Part shown: positions 28,157 to 42,786 of the stretch, one piece after another
How positions within the stretch are numbered: position 1 is the stretch's first letter
How the letters are laid out: every line of letters begins with the position of its first letter
NCBI GenBank assembly: GCA_963777625.1
Contig: CAVZRO010000003.1
Span: forward strand, 248,001 to 312,000
Direction: 5' to 3'
DNA: 64,000 nucleotides
Source of the DNA: DATDIC01 sp963777625
GTDB lineage: Bacteria > Pseudomonadota > Alphaproteobacteria > Acetobacterales > Acetobacteraceae
Made by a program: the position numbers and the translations under genes
Notes under the pieces: generated by a model
Seen by the model: only the letters and a program-made list of their open reading frames with translations
Database searches by the model: none
What the model was told of the DNA's origin: nothing

Positions 28157-30705
28157 GACTAGGGACCGCGCAGGTTCCGTTCGATGGACGCGCGCTGGCC
28201 AACCATCCGATTGTGTGGGTGGCGGCCGTGCTCGGTGCGCTTACCGCGCTTTGGGCTGCCCTGGGGGCACCGGAGAGCCTGATCACCGAGATTGCGATCT
28301 ACACGCTGTACGGCGCGGGCGTGAACCTGCTGGTCGGCTATACCGGCCTTGTCCCCTTCGGAGCGTCGGTGTTTTTTGGCTGCGCGACTTATGCGGCCGC
28401 GATTTCAATGAAGCGCGTTTTCTCGAATGAGATCGAGGCGATTTTCTTCAGCGTCGCGGTATGCATTGTACTGGGAGGGGCGATCGGCTTTATCATTCTG
28501 CGGCGTCGGGGATTGTATTTTTCACTGCTTACGCTGGCATTTTCGCAGATTGCGTTCGAGATATCATACAAATGGACTGATCTCACCGGTGGCGAGAATG
28601 GACTCCAGGGGGTGCCGCGGCCATTGCTAAATGACTCTGCGGTGTTCCATGGTTTTGTGCTTATCAGCGTGGTGCTGGGGATGTGGCTGCTATGGCGCGT
28701 TGCACATGCGCCGTTCGGCCGTACGTTGCAGGCATTGCGGGATAACGAGCAGCGCGTACTAAGCCTGGGCTACAACCCGTTCCGGCTGAAACTGACCGCG
28801 TTCATGGCGATGGCAGCAGTGCTTGGCTACTCCGGTGCGTTGCTGGCGTTCATGTTGCGTGGGGCCTATGCCGACAATCTCGGCTGGCAACATGCCGGCG
28901 ACGCTTTGCTGATGACAGTCCTGGGCGGCGTACACCATTTCCTTGGTCCGTTGTGGGGTGCGATCGCCTTCGTGGTGCTGCAAGACAAGCTGTCCACTTA
29001 TACGGAGAACTGGTGGCTGATCTTTGCCCCGATCATCCTGGTGTTCGCCCTTGGCTCACCAGAGGGGATTCAAGGGTTGGCGCAGCGTTTGTGCGGACGC
29101 CGGTACTGGACCTTGACGCGGCGTGGCATTCCACCCAGGCCAATGGTGGTCGTGCCTTGGACGAGCCGGCATATGGCGGCGGATCCAGGCAAGCCGATTT
29201 TGACGATTCGAAAGCTGAACAAGCGATTTGGCTCATTGGTGACGGCGCAGGATCTGGATCTGGACGTTCACCCGTTCCGGTTGCATAGCGTTATCGGCCC
29301 GAATGGCGCGGGCAAAACGACGTTCTTCAACATGCTGACCGGGCTTTTGCGAGCCGATTCCGGCGAGTTGTGGTTTGAAGAGCGTGACATTACTCGGCTG
29401 CCCGTGGATCAACGTGTCCGGCTGGGGCTTGGAAGATCATTTCAAATTCTTAGCGTGTTCCGCACACTGACTGCTTTCGAGAATGTGCGGATCGCGGTGC
29501 AGAGGCATAGTCGGCATTCGGGCAGCCTATGGAGGGAGGCTTATGGACTGACGGAGGTCAATGCGCGCACCTGGTCGCTTTTGGACGCTGTGGGGCTGGC
29601 CGACAGGGCAGCCGACCAGTGCGAAAACCTGTCACATGGCGAGCAGCGGTTGCTGGAGATCGCTATTACCCTGGCAACCGACGCGAAGCTGCTGTTACTG
29701 GATGAACCTCTGGCGGGCCTGGCGGAGGCGGATCGGGAACTGGTGGGGCGGCTGATCCGCGGCCTGTCCGAGAGACACGCAGTGTTGCTGATAGAACATG
29801 ATATCGACCGGGTGCTTGCTCTGTCGGACCGGATCTCTGTACTGCATCAAGGCAGGCTGATCGCGGATGGAATACCGGCGGACGTCGTGACTAATCCAGA
29901 GGTAGTTACGGCGTATCTGGGCGCGGCGCGCGAAACGGAAAAGGCGGAGATGACCGTTTTGGCTGACGCTATGCCGCGTCACCTCGTGTCCGCACCACTG
30001 CTGCGCCTTGAGGCGGTGCGCGCAGGTTATTCCGGCAGTCTGGTGCTGAACGATGTTAATTTGGTTGTGCATCCCGGGGAAGCGGTCGCCTTGCTCGGCC
30101 GCAACGGCGTGGGCAAGACCACGACACTGCGGGCGATCACCGGCACAGTGGGCAAGTCGGCCGGACATATCACTTTTGATGGAAAGGAGATTACGAACAG
30201 TCGATCGTACGAGATTAATCGCCTGGGGATATCGCTGGTGCCGGAGGGGCGCCGGTTATTTCCGAATCTGACGTTGCTGGAGAATTTGCAACTCGCCGCT
30301 CGTTCCGGTGGCGCGTCGCTGGACGACATATTCGATTTATTCCCCAAGCTACGGCAGTTGCAAGGCGCGCGGGCGGAAAGCCTGTCAGGAGGTGAGCGAC
30401 AGATGGTCGCCATCGCTCGCGCACTGATGGTTCCAAGCAAGCTGGTGCTGCTGGATGAGCCGTTCGAGGGCCTGGCACCTGGGATCGTACAAGAGGTAAT
30501 GCGAGCCCTGGTCACGCTACGCGGTCGGGTCAGCATGATCATCGTTGAGCATCATGCGGAATCCGTGCTTCCGATCGTTGAACGTGCCTACGTGCTGGTA
30601 AACGGCGGCATAGCGTTCGAGGGTAGTGCACGCGCCCTGGAAGCGGACACAGCGCTGCAGGCACGGTTGCTTGGAGTTGTGCAGGCGGAGTTGGCAGCCG
30701 CGTAG
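28153..30705 (+). CDS. LivM-LivG-LivF apparent triple fusion (permease and two ATPases)
   Basis: A single open frame of 850 residues. Residues 1 to ~330 are a LivM permease (GVNLLVGYTGLVPFGASVFF, YFSLLTLAFSQIAFEISY). After a short linker (about 330-345) a LivG ATPase follows: Walker A GPNGAGKTTFF at 382, signature LSHGEQRLLEIA, Walker B LLLLDEPLAGL. From ~610 a LivF ATPase follows: Walker A GRNGVGKTTTLR at 649, signature LSGGERQMVAIARAL, Walker B LVLLDEPFEGL. LivM-LivG fusions are known; adding LivF is uncommon. At the G/F boundary the ATG at 29950 is part of ATGA, so a one-base error upstream could have joined two genes that normally overlap there. Confidence 0.88.
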   Translation: MRLGTAQVPFDGRALANHPIVWVAAVLGALTALWAALGAPESLITEIAIYTLYGAGVNLLVGYTGLVPFGASVFFGCATYAAAISMKRVFSNEIEAIFFSVAVCIVLGGAIGFIILRRRGLYFSLLTLAFSQIAFEISYKWTDLTGGENGLQGVPRPLLNDSAVFHGFVLISVVLGMWLLWRVAHAPFGRTLQALRDNEQRVLSLGYNPFRLKLTAFMAMAAVLGYSGALLAFMLRGAYADNLGWQHAGDALLMTVLGGVHHFLGPLWGAIAFVVLQDKLSTYTENWWLIFAPIILVFALGSPEGIQGLAQRLCGRRYWTLTRRGIPPRPMVVVPWTSRHMAADPGKPILTIRKLNKRFGSLVTAQDLDLDVHPFRLHSVIGPNGAGKTTFFNMLTGLLRADSGELWFEERDITRLPVDQRVRLGLGRSFQILSVFRTLTAFENVRIAVQRHSRHSGSLWREAYGLTEVNARTWSLLDAVGLADRAADQCENLSHGEQRLLEIAITLATDAKLLLLDEPLAGLAEADRELVGRLIRGLSERHAVLLIEHDIDRVLALSDRISVLHQGRLIADGIPADVVTNPEVVTAYLGAARETEKAEMTVLADAMPRHLVSAPLLRLEAVRAGYSGSLVLNDVNLVVHPGEAVALLGRNGVGKTTTLRAITGTVGKSAGHITFDGKEITNSRSYEINRLGISLVPEGRRLFPNLTLLENLQLAARSGGASLDDIFDLFPKLRQLQGARAESLSGGERQMVAIARALMVPSKLVLLDEPFEGLAPGIVQEVMRALVTLRGRVSMIIVEHHAESVLPIVERAYVLVNGGIAFEGSARALEADTALQARLLGVVQAELAAA

Positions 30706-30721
30706 ATCGGAGGGTTGGTGC

Positions 30722-31528
30722 ATGCTTGATATGAACGGAAAGGTGGCGATCGTGACCGGCGCCGGATCGGTGGGGCCCGGATGGGGAAACGGAAAGGCCA
30801 CCGCTACGTTGTTGGCGCGCCAGGGCGCGGGGGTGTTTCTGGTGGATATTGATGAAGCCGCGGCGGGCGAGACCCAGGGCATCATCAAGTCAGAAGGGAA
30901 CAACTGCGCGACACATCAGTGCGACATGACAGACGCGAGTTCGGTGGAGAAGATGGTTAAAACCTGCCAGGAGCGGTTTGGACGCATCGATGTGCTGGTG
31001 AACAATGTCGGCGGCTCCGCACCGGGCGACCCAGTGACCATGCCGGAAGAGGTATGGGACCGGCAGATCGAGTTCAACTTGAAGACTGCCTTCTTGGGCT
31101 GCAAGTACGTGTTGCCGGTCATGGTCGCGCAGGGCCGCGGCGCCATCGTGAATATTTCATCCGTTGCGGGCCTGCGAAACGACGGACATGGAGGGCGCCA
31201 ACATGTCGCGTACAGCGCGAGCAAGGCGGCCGTGATCCAGTTCAGCCGAGCGACCGCGGGCGCCTTCGTGAAGCAGGGAATCCGCTGCAACACTGTCGTG
31301 CCAGGGCTGATGCATACCCCATTGGTGGAGCAGCGATTGGCGAAAACGGTCGCGCATGGCGACGCGGCTGCGCTGATTGCCAGCCGCAATGCGCGGACGC
31401 CGATGGGGCGGATGGGAACCGCATGGGACGTGGCCCATGCTGTGCTTTTCCTGGCTTCCGACGAAGCGAATTACATCACTGGGACTGAGATCGTGGTTGA
31501 TGGAGGCCTGATTCTGGCGTCGCCCTGA
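30722..31528 (+). CDS. Short-chain dehydrogenase/reductase
   Basis: SDR of 268 residues from ATG 30722 with a ggaggg site, 16 bp after the importer ATPase gene, so probably in its operon. Cofactor motif VAIVTGAGSVGPGWGNGKAT, an expanded Gly loop; Asp in VFLVDIDEAAAGE suggests NAD. NNVG replaces NNAG in VLVNNVGGSAPG. Catalytic Ser in VNISSVAGL, YxxxK in HVAYSASKAAV, end ITGTEIVVDGG. It likely oxidises or reduces a compound taken up by the importer; the identity is unknown. Confidence 0.88.
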   Translation: MLDMNGKVAIVTGAGSVGPGWGNGKATATLLARQGAGVFLVDIDEAAAGETQGIIKSEGNNCATHQCDMTDASSVEKMVKTCQERFGRIDVLVNNVGGSAPGDPVTMPEEVWDRQIEFNLKTAFLGCKYVLPVMVAQGRGAIVNISSVAGLRNDGHGGRQHVAYSASKAAVIQFSRATAGAFVKQGIRCNTVVPGLMHTPLVEQRLAKTVAHGDAAALIASRNARTPMGRMGTAWDVAHAVLFLASDEANYITGTEIVVDGGLILASP

Positions 31529-31546
31529 CATACGGAACCGGAGGAG

Positions 31547-32116
31547 ATGATGGGACAAGGACGGTTGCAAGAGCTCACTTCTGAGACCATGACGCCGGAG
31601 CAGCGTCGGGTGGCCGATGCGATCCAGGCGGGGCCACGCGGCGCCGGGCTGCGGGGGCCCTTCAACGCATTGCTGCGTAGCCCAGATCTGGCGGATGCGG
31701 TGCAAAAGGTCGGAGAATATGTGCGATTCAAAAGCTCGATCCCGCCGCGCTTAAACGAGCTGGCGATCATCATTGCCGGGCGACGCTGGACGGCGCAGTA
31801 CCAGTTCTATGCACATCGGCGCCTGGCGTTGCAGGCTGGGTTAAAAGCAGAGATTGCCGACTCGATTGCCGAGGGCCGGCGACCGGCCGCGATGGATGCC
31901 GACGAAACCATTGTATATGATTTCGCGACCGAGCTCTTGAACACGGGGCAGGTCTCGGACGCAACATATCAGAGCACGCTGGCGCGATTCCACGAACGTG
32001 GCGTGATCGACCTGGTCGGCGCGGTAGGCTATTACAGTATGGTTTCTCTTGTGCTGAATGTGGCAAAGGTGCCGCTGCCAGAAGGCGAAAGCGCCCCGTT
32101 GAAGCCACTCGCTTAA
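31547..32116 (+). CDS. Carboxymuconolactone decarboxylase family protein
   Basis: The protein is 189 residues, ATG 31547 or 31550, behind ggaggag. Core: PRLNELAIIIAGRRWTAQYQ, FYAHRRLALQAGLKAEIADS. Trp-Gln-His replace the CxxC active site of AhpD, so peroxidase activity is unlikely. It ends the run importer-SDR-CMD and is followed by a strong hairpin shared with the convergent rpoC gene. The reaction is unknown; a hydrolytic or decarboxylating step in breakdown of the imported compound is plausible. Confidence 0.82.
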   Translation: MMGQGRLQELTSETMTPEQRRVADAIQAGPRGAGLRGPFNALLRSPDLADAVQKVGEYVRFKSSIPPRLNELAIIIAGRRWTAQYQFYAHRRLALQAGLKAEIADSIAEGRRPAAMDADETIVYDFATELLNTGQVSDATYQSTLARFHERGVIDLVGAVGYYSMVSLVLNVAKVPLPEGESAPLKPLA

Positions 32117-32123
32117 GGATCGG

Positions 32124-32152
32124 GTTCCCCCTCTCGCAACGAGAGGGGGAAC
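32124..32152. terminator. Bidirectional hairpin terminator
   Basis: A perfect 13-bp inverted repeat (32124-32136 with 32140-32152) around a CAA loop, GC-rich in the middle. It lies 7 bp after the carboxymuconolactone decarboxylase stop and 13 bp from the rpoC stop, exactly between convergent genes. There is no clear T-run on either side, but position and strength suit a two-way terminator. Confidence 0.8.
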
Positions 32153-32165
32153 TGAGCAAGACAGT

Positions 32166-36320
<4,155 letters not shown>

Positions 36321-36412
36321 GCGTCTGTCACCCTTTGAACGGGTCAAAAAAGGTCAGCAGCAAGACACTGGGCATGATCAGGCCCAGGGTCTCCGTGACT
36401 TGATCGGGAACA

Positions 36413-39400
36413 TCATGCTGCGCGGCTGTCGAGTTCGACGTTCAGCCCCAGCGATTTCAGTTCTTTTACCAGCACGTTGAAGCTTTCCGGGATGCCGGCC
36501 TCGAAATTGTCCTGCTCGCGTACGATCGCCTCATAGACTTTGGTGCGTCCGGAGACATCGTCCGATTTCACCGTCAGCATCTCCTGCAACGTGTAGGCGG
36601 CGCCGTATGCCTCCAATGCCCAGACCTCCATTTCACCAAACCGCTGTCCGCCGAACTGCGCTTTGCCGCCCAACGGCTGCTGGGTCACCAGGCTGTACGG
36701 GCCTATGGAGCGTGCGTGGATCTTGTCATCCACGAGGTGGTGCAGCTTCAGCATATAGATGTAGCCGACAGTCACGTTCCGCTCGAACGGTTCGCCGGTA
36801 CGTCCATCCACCAGCGTGACCTGCCCGGAGGTATCGAGCCCAGCCTTCACCAGCATCTCCTCGATGTCCGACATGCGGGCGCCGTCGAACACCGGAGTGG
36901 CGATTGGAACCCCTTTGCGCAGGTTTTCCGCAAGTTCCGTGAGCTGGTCGTTATCCAAGGTCGCGATCTCGTCACGGAATATGTCGTCGCCATAGGCGCG
37001 CCGGAGCATATCGAGCAGTTCCTGTCGGGCTGCACCGGTACGGCGGTAGGTCTCCACCAGTTCACTGATCTGGCGGCCAAGTGTGGCGCAGGCCCAGCCC
37101 AGATGGGTCTCGAGTATTTGCCCGACGTTCATCCGGCTCGGCACGCCCAGCGGGTTCAACACGAGATCAATCGGTGTGCCATCCTCGAGGAATGGCATGT
37201 CTTCAACCGGTACCACGCGAGAGACCACGCCTTTATTGCCGTGGCGGCCAGCCATCTTGTCGCCGGGCTGCAACTTGCGCTTCACCGCGATGAACACCTT
37301 GACCATCTTCATCACGCCGGGCGGCAGTTCATCACCGCGTTGCAGCTTGTCCACCTTCGAGTTCGAAGCGCTCCTGCAGTCGGCCGACGGCGGCATCGAA
37401 CTCCCGTTTCAGGGTTTCGATCTCGGCCATCACCGCGTCGTCCTGCACCGCGATATGGCGCCAGGCACCGCGCGGATGCTCGGCCAGCATTTCATCGGTG
37501 ATTAGCGTCCCCGCCTTGATGCCCTTGAAGCCGCCGGCCGCCTTGCGGCTGAGAAGTTTCTCACGCAGCCGGTTCAAGAAGCTGCGCTCCTGGATCGCCT
37601 TCTCGTCGTCGCGGTCCTTGGCCAGCCGCTCGATCTCGGCGCGCTCGATCGCCATGGCGCGCTCGTCCTTATCGACTCCGCGACGGGAGAAGACGCGAAC
37701 ATCCACCACCGTGCCGGTCACCCCAGGCGGCAGCTTCAGCGACGTATCGCGCACGTCGGACGCTTTCTCGCCGAAGATCGCCCGCAGCAGCTTTTCTTCC
37801 GGCGTCATCGGGCTTTCGCCCTTGGGCGTGACCTTACCCACCAGGATATCGCCCGGGTTCACCTCGGCACCGATATAGACGATCCCGGCTTCATCCAGGT
37901 TCTTGAGCGCCTCTTCGCCGACATTCGGGATATCCCGGGTGATCTCCTCCTGGCCGAGCTTGGTGTCCCGGGCCATCAGCTCGAATTCCTCGATGTGGAT
38001 CGAGGTAAACACGTCGTCGCGCGCGATGCGCTCGGAGATCAGGATCGAGTCCTCGAAATTGTAGCCGTTCCACGGCATGAAGGCACACAGCACGTTGCGG
38101 CCGAGCGCCAGCTCGCCGAACTCGGTGGACGGGCCGTCGGCGATGATCTCGCCGTCGATCACCCGGTCGCCTACCTTCACCAGCGGGCGCTGGTTGATGC
38201 AGGTGGACTGGTTGGAGCGCATGAACTTGCGCAGCCGGTAGATATCCACGCCCTTCGTCGTGCCGTCCTCGTTGGTGGCGCGGACCACGATGCGGGCGCC
38301 GTCGATCTGATCGACCACCCCGGCGCGACGCGCCACGATGGTGGCGCCGGAGTCGCGCGCCACCGCCTCTTCCATGCCGGTGCCGACCAGCGGCGCGTCG
38401 GCCTGGATCAGCGGCACCGCCTGACGCTGCATGTTGCTGCCCATCAGCGCACGGTTGGCGTCGTCATTCTCCAGGAACGGGATCAGCGCCGCGGCGACCG
38501 AGACGAGCTGCTTCGGCGAGACGTCAATCGCGGTGACGTCTTCCGGGCGGGCGAGACGGAAGTCGCCCTGCTTGCGGACCGAGACCAGCTCCTGGGTGAA
38601 GCGGCCTTGCCCGTCCATCGGTGCGTCCGCCTGGGCGACCACCAGTCGCTCTTCCTCCATTGCGGACAGGTAGCGCGGACCGCGCTGCACCTGGCCATCC
38701 TTCACCAACAGGTACGGCGTCTCGATGAAGCCGTACTTGTTCACCTTGGCGTAAGTGGCGAGCGAATTGATCAGGCCGATATTCGGGCCTTCCGGCGTTT
38801 CGATCGGGCAGATCCGCCCATAATGGGTCGGATGTACGTCGCGCACCTCAAACCCTGCACGCTCGCGTGTCAGGCCGCCCGGGCCGAGTGCCGACAGGCG
38901 GCGCTTATGGGTGACCTCGCTCAAAGGATTGGTCTGGTCCATGAACTGCGAGAGCTGCGAGGAGCCGAAGAATTCACGCACGGCTGCGGCCGCGGGCTTG
39001 GCGTTGATCAGGTCGTGCGGCATCACCGTGTCGATATCGACACTGCCCATGCGCTCGCGGATGGCCCGCTCCATGCGCAGCAGACCGACGCGGTACTGGT
39101 TCTCCATCAGCTCGCCCACCGAACGGACGCGACGGTTGCCAAGATTATCGATGTCATCGATCTGGCCGCGGCCGTCCTTCAGCTCGCACAGGGTTTTCAC
39201 CGTGTGCAGCAGGTCTTCCTTGCGCAGGGTGCGTAGCGTGTCAGGTGCAGTGTCCGCATTGAAGCCGAGCCGCATATTCATCTTTACCCGGCCGACCGCA
39301 GAAAGGTCGTATCGGTCGGGATCGAAGAACAGACCTCGGAACAGCGCCTCGGCAGTTTCCGGTGTGGGCGGCTCACCGGGGCGCATGACGCGATAAATGT

Positions 39401-40595
39401 CGATCAGTGCATCGTCGCGATTGCTGTTCTTGTCGACCGCCAAGGTGTTACGGATCCATGGGCCGTTCGCCTGATCCACGGCAAGTGTCGGGAGGCGGAT
39501 GATTCCCGCCTCTTCCAAAGCAGCGAGCCGCGCTTCTGCCAGTTCCTCGCCGGCTTCCGCGTAGATTTCGCCGGTCTGAAGATTGACCAGATCCTCCGCA
39601 ACGAACCGGCCGAGCAGGTCGGCGCGGCCAACCAGCACTTCCTTCGTTGTCTCGGCAATCTTGCGTGCCTGCCGAGCGGTAAGCTTGGCTTCCGCGTCGG
39701 CTACTACCTCGCCAGTGGCGGCATCGATCAGCGGCTCCAAAAGCTTGACACCACGGAACGCGTCGGGATCGAAGGGCCGCGCCCAGCCTTTCTGTGTGCG
39801 GTCGAATATCACCTGGCCGTAGAAATAAGTCAGGATCTCGTCGGCATCCATGCCGCGGATCTCGCCGAGCTCGACAGGTTCGCCCTTCGCGTCGCGGGCG
39901 GCGCGAAGCTGCTCGGTCGCCGTGCCCTCAAGCGCGTAGAGCAGGGTCGTGACCGGCAGCTTCCGCTTGCGGTCGATTCGCACATAGACGAGGTCTTTCG
40001 AGTCGAACTCAAAATCCAGCCATGAGCCGCGATACGGTATTACGCGGGCAGCGAAGAGGTATTTTCCGCTGCTGTGCGTCTTGCCCTTGTCGTGATCGAA
40101 GAACACACCAGGCGAACGATGCATTTGAGATACGATGACGCGCTCGGTGCCATTGATGATGAACGTGCCGTTGTCGGTCATCAGCGGCATGTCGCCCATA
40201 TAGACCGGCTGCTCCTTGATATCGCGGATGGAGCGGGCGCCGGTATCCTCATCGACATCCCAGACGATCAGCCGGAGGATGACTTTGAGCGGCGCGGCAT
40301 AGGTCATGCCGCGCTGGATGCATTCCTCGACGTCGTATTTTGGTTCCTCAAGCTCGTAGTACACGAACTCCAGCCGGCCGCGCCCGGCAAAGTCGTCGAT
40401 CGGGAAAACCGAACGGAAAACCTCCTGAAGGCCACTATTGGTGCGACTATCCGGGCGGACGTTCATTTGCAGGAACGCCTCGTAGCTGGACCGCTGCACG
40501 TCTATCAGGTTGGGCATCGGTGCCACTTCGGGAATGCGCCCAAAGCTGCGACGGATGCGATTGTACCTCGTGACCGACCTGGAAATTGCGTTCAT
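36413..40595 (-). CDS. rpoB: RNA polymerase beta subunit (one frameshift)
   Basis: Beta subunit, ATG 40595, about 1394 residues after correction, typical alphaproteobacterial length. Blocks: SYEAFLQMNVRPDSR, IVSQMHRSPGVFFDHDKGK, DDIDNLGNRRVRSVGELMEN, the rifampicin region FFGSSQLSQFMDQTNPLSEV and HKRRLSALGPGG (wild-type Asp, His and Ser at the usual resistance sites), GDKMAGRHGNKGVVS, and the end FNVLVKELKSLGLNVELD. The frame shifts by one extra base at about 37360, inside LQERFESKVDKLQRGD, certainly a sequence error. Confidence 0.97.
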
Positions 40596-40713
40596 CGACC
40601 GTCCTACTTGCCCAATATGCCGAGAGGCATCATTCTGCGGTCCTTCCTCGACTTGCCCCTGACCGCCTGAGGCTTCCGATTTTGATGGGCGGGTTTCCGC
40701 GGAAACAGCTAAG

Positions 40714-40741
40714 CGGGCGGGAACACATCGATTCCCGCCCG
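40714..40741 (-). terminator. Hairpin between rplL and rpoB (attenuator-like)
   Basis: A 10-bp GC-rich inverted repeat (40714-40723 with 40732-40741) with an 8-base loop in the 229-bp spacer between rplL and rpoB. A partial terminator at this place lowers rpoBC transcription relative to the ribosomal genes in E. coli. The position here suits the same role. There is no T-run after it in the transcribed direction, so it may act as a processing site instead. Confidence 0.55.
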
Positions 40742-40824
40742 TGCCGGCCTTGCGGCCTCACCCCAGATTGCAGCCGTGCGCCCCGACAGGGCGGCAATAA
40801 CTGATGCAGTTCGAGTCCTCTTGG

Positions 40825-41208
40825 TTATTTGACCTCGACGGCAGCGCCCTGGTCTTCGAGCATCTTGCGAATCTTTGCCGCCTCGTCCTTCCCGACCCCT
40901 TCCTTCACCGTTTTGGGAGCCCCTTCGACCAAGTCTTTGGCTTCTTTCAGGCCGAGGCCGGTTATGGTGCGGATTTCCTTGATCACATTAATCTTCTTCT
41001 CTCCCACCTTCGCCAGGATGACGGTGAACTCCGTCTGTTCCTCGGCCGGAGCGGCGGGAGCCGCGGCGCCACCAGCGGGTACGGCGGCCACTGCTGCGGG
41101 GGCGGCGGCGGACACGCCCCACTTGTCCTCCAGCAGCTTCGAGAGTTCTGCTGCCTCAAGCACGGTGAGGCCGGACAACTCGTCAACCAGCTTCTGTAAA
41201 TCTGCCAT
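40825..41208 (-). CDS. rplL: Ribosomal protein L7/L12
   Basis: Stalk protein of the large subunit that recruits translation GTPases. It is 127 residues from ATG 41208: N-terminal dimer domain (LVDELSGLTVLEAAELSKLL), Ala/Pro-rich hinge (AAVPAGGAAAPAAPAEEQ) and the C-terminal domain (KINVIKEIRTITGLGLKEAK, LVEGAPKTVKEGV). Length and motifs are normal. It follows rplJ by 87 bp. Confidence 0.98.
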   Translation of the reverse strand: MADLQKLVDELSGLTVLEAAELSKLLEDKWGVSAAAPAAVAAVPAGGAAAPAAPAEEQTEFTVILAKVGEKKINVIKEIRTITGLGLKEAKDLVEGAPKTVKEGVGKDEAAKIRKMLEDQGAAVEVK

Positions 41209-41295
41209 TTGCGTAGGTTCCTTAATCTAGACCCTGTTCGGTTCCATTCAAGCCGGATTTGCTGGCCTGTATCATTTTCAACACAGGTCTGCGGC

Positions 41296-41823
41296 TCAGC
41301 TTGCCGCCGCCTGCTCTTCCTTGCGGGCAAAGGCGCCAAAGACCCGTGCGAGCTGCCCGGCCGAGCCTTGCAGCACGCCGGCAACCCGGGTGGCTGGGGT
41401 CGCGATCATGCCGATCAGGCCAGCTCGCAGCGTTTCCAGGCTGGGAAGCTCGGCCAAGGCCTTGACCCCGTCGGGGTCGAGTGTCCGGGAACCCAGCGAG
41501 CCGCCCACCACCACCAGCTTCTCGTTGCCGCGGCTGTAATCGATCGCCGCCTTGGCCACCGCGACCGGGTCAGACGACCAGGCCAATGCGATGGGTCCCT
41601 TCAACAAGTGCTGAATTCCGGCGAAAGCCGTGCCCTCCAGGGCGCGGGTGGTAAGTCGGTTTTTCGCCACTTTGAACGTGGCCCCCACGGCGCGCATGCG
41701 GCGGCGCAGATCCGTCGCCTCGGTCACGGTCAATCCCCGGTTACGGGTGACCACAACCATCGACGTCTCGGCGAACACCTGAGCGAGCCCGGCAACGAAT
41801 TCCCGCTTCTGTGCGCGGTCCAT
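41296..41823 (-). CDS. rplJ: Ribosomal protein L10
   Basis: L10 anchors the L7/L12 stalk and represses its own operon by binding the mRNA leader. ATG 41823 (MDRAQKREFVAGLAQVFAET) is preferred over GTG 41829 because of its match to the family and its ggagtgag site. The middle reads LRRRMRAVGATFKVAKNRL. The C-terminal helix for L7/L12 binding is present. 175 residues. Confidence 0.96.
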   Translation of the reverse strand: MDRAQKREFVAGLAQVFAETSMVVVTRNRGLTVTEATDLRRRMRAVGATFKVAKNRLTTRALEGTAFAGIQHLLKGPIALAWSSDPVAVAKAAIDYSRGNEKLVVVGGSLGSRTLDPDGVKALAELPSLETLRAGLIGMIATPATRVAGVLQGSAGQLARVFGAFARKEEQAAAS

Positions 41824-41829
41824 TCTCAC

Positions 41830-42090
41830 TCCGTCTCTCGGGCTGCGCGCGTTTGGACGGCGCCCAGCCGGTTGCTCATTGGGCCGTCGCGTAACGACGG
41901 CCCGGTTCGCCTGCCCTTCAGTCGGAACCGCCAGGAAGCTCCGTCAGGAACCCCGGGCCACCCCGTCTCCCGCGCGCGGGCCGAAGCCCATTGCATCCAC
42001 AGTGGATACGTGCGGTCTCGGACAGGTTCGGGTGTTTTCACGCACCCTGCCCGCCGCCGCGAACCGATAGGCCGCGACGGCGTATCTTGT
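41830..42090 (-). promoter_or_regulatory. Probable L10 mRNA leader
   Basis: A 261-bp spacer between rplA and rplJ, far longer than the 3-bp rplK-rplA gap. It contains a perfect 9-bp hairpin (41881-41889 with 41895-41903) about 60 bases before the rplJ start, plus other GC-rich arms. In many bacteria this spacer carries the L10 leader to which the L10-L7/L12 complex binds to shut off translation. I base this on position and hairpin; I did not trace the kink-turn. Confidence 0.5.
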
Positions 42091-42783
42091 TCATCCGGCC
42101 AAGCTGGCGATGTCGAGCTGGATGCCCGGCCCCATGGTGGAGCTGAGCGAGGCACGCTTTACGTACGTGCCCTTTGCCCCGGTCGGCTTTGCCTTCTGGA
42201 TCGCGTCCGCCAGCGCACGCGCATTCTCTACCAGCTTGGTTTCGTCGAAGCTGGCCTTGCCGATCCCGGCATGGATGATGCCGGCCTTCTCGGCGCGAAA
42301 CTCGACCTGGCCGCCCTTTGCCGCACTTACGGCGCCACGGACATCCATGGTGACGGTGCCGAGGCGGGGGTTCGGCATCAGCCCGCGTGGGCCGAGAATC
42401 TTACCAAGCCGGCCGACGACGCCCATCATGTCTGGCGTGGCGATGCAGCGATCGAAATTGATTTCGCCGGCTTGCACTTTCTCCGCCAGGTCCTCAGCGC
42501 CGACCACATCGGCCCCGGCCGCCTGTGCTTCCTCGGCTTTCGGACCGCGTGCGAACACCCCGACGCGGACGCTTTTCCCGGTGCCATTGGGCAAACTGAT
42601 CAGGCCACGCACCATCTGGTCCGCGTGACGGGGGTCGATGCCGAGATTCATCGACATCTCGATGGTTTCGTCGAACTTCGCCTTGGCGTTCTGCTTGATC
42701 AGCCGCACGGCGTCGGGTAGCGGGTAGGATTTGGCGCGATCAAATTCGGCATAGGCGGCCTGCAGGCGCTTGTCGTGCGGCAT
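42091..42783 (-). CDS. rplA: Ribosomal protein L1
   Basis: L1 stalk protein and translational repressor of the rplK-rplA message. It is 230 residues from ATG 42783. Blocks: YPLPDAVRLIKQNAKAKFDE, IDPRHADQMVRGLISLPNGT, GRLGKILGPRGLMPNPRLGT, YVKRASLSSTMGPGIQLD. It starts 3 bp after the rplK stop; the two are co-translated. Confidence 0.98.
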   Translation of the reverse strand: MPHDKRLQAAYAEFDRAKSYPLPDAVRLIKQNAKAKFDETIEMSMNLGIDPRHADQMVRGLISLPNGTGKSVRVGVFARGPKAEEAQAAGADVVGAEDLAEKVQAGEINFDRCIATPDMMGVVGRLGKILGPRGLMPNPRLGTVTMDVRGAVSAAKGGQVEFRAEKAGIIHAGIGKASFDETKLVENARALADAIQKAKPTGAKGTYVKRASLSSTMGPGIQLDIASLAG

Positions 42784-42786
42784 CGG

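Noticed and set aside
37995..39236. Plus-strand open frame of 413 codons opposite rpoB
   Set aside because: Antisense shadow of rpoB; composition is typical of reverse-frame translation.
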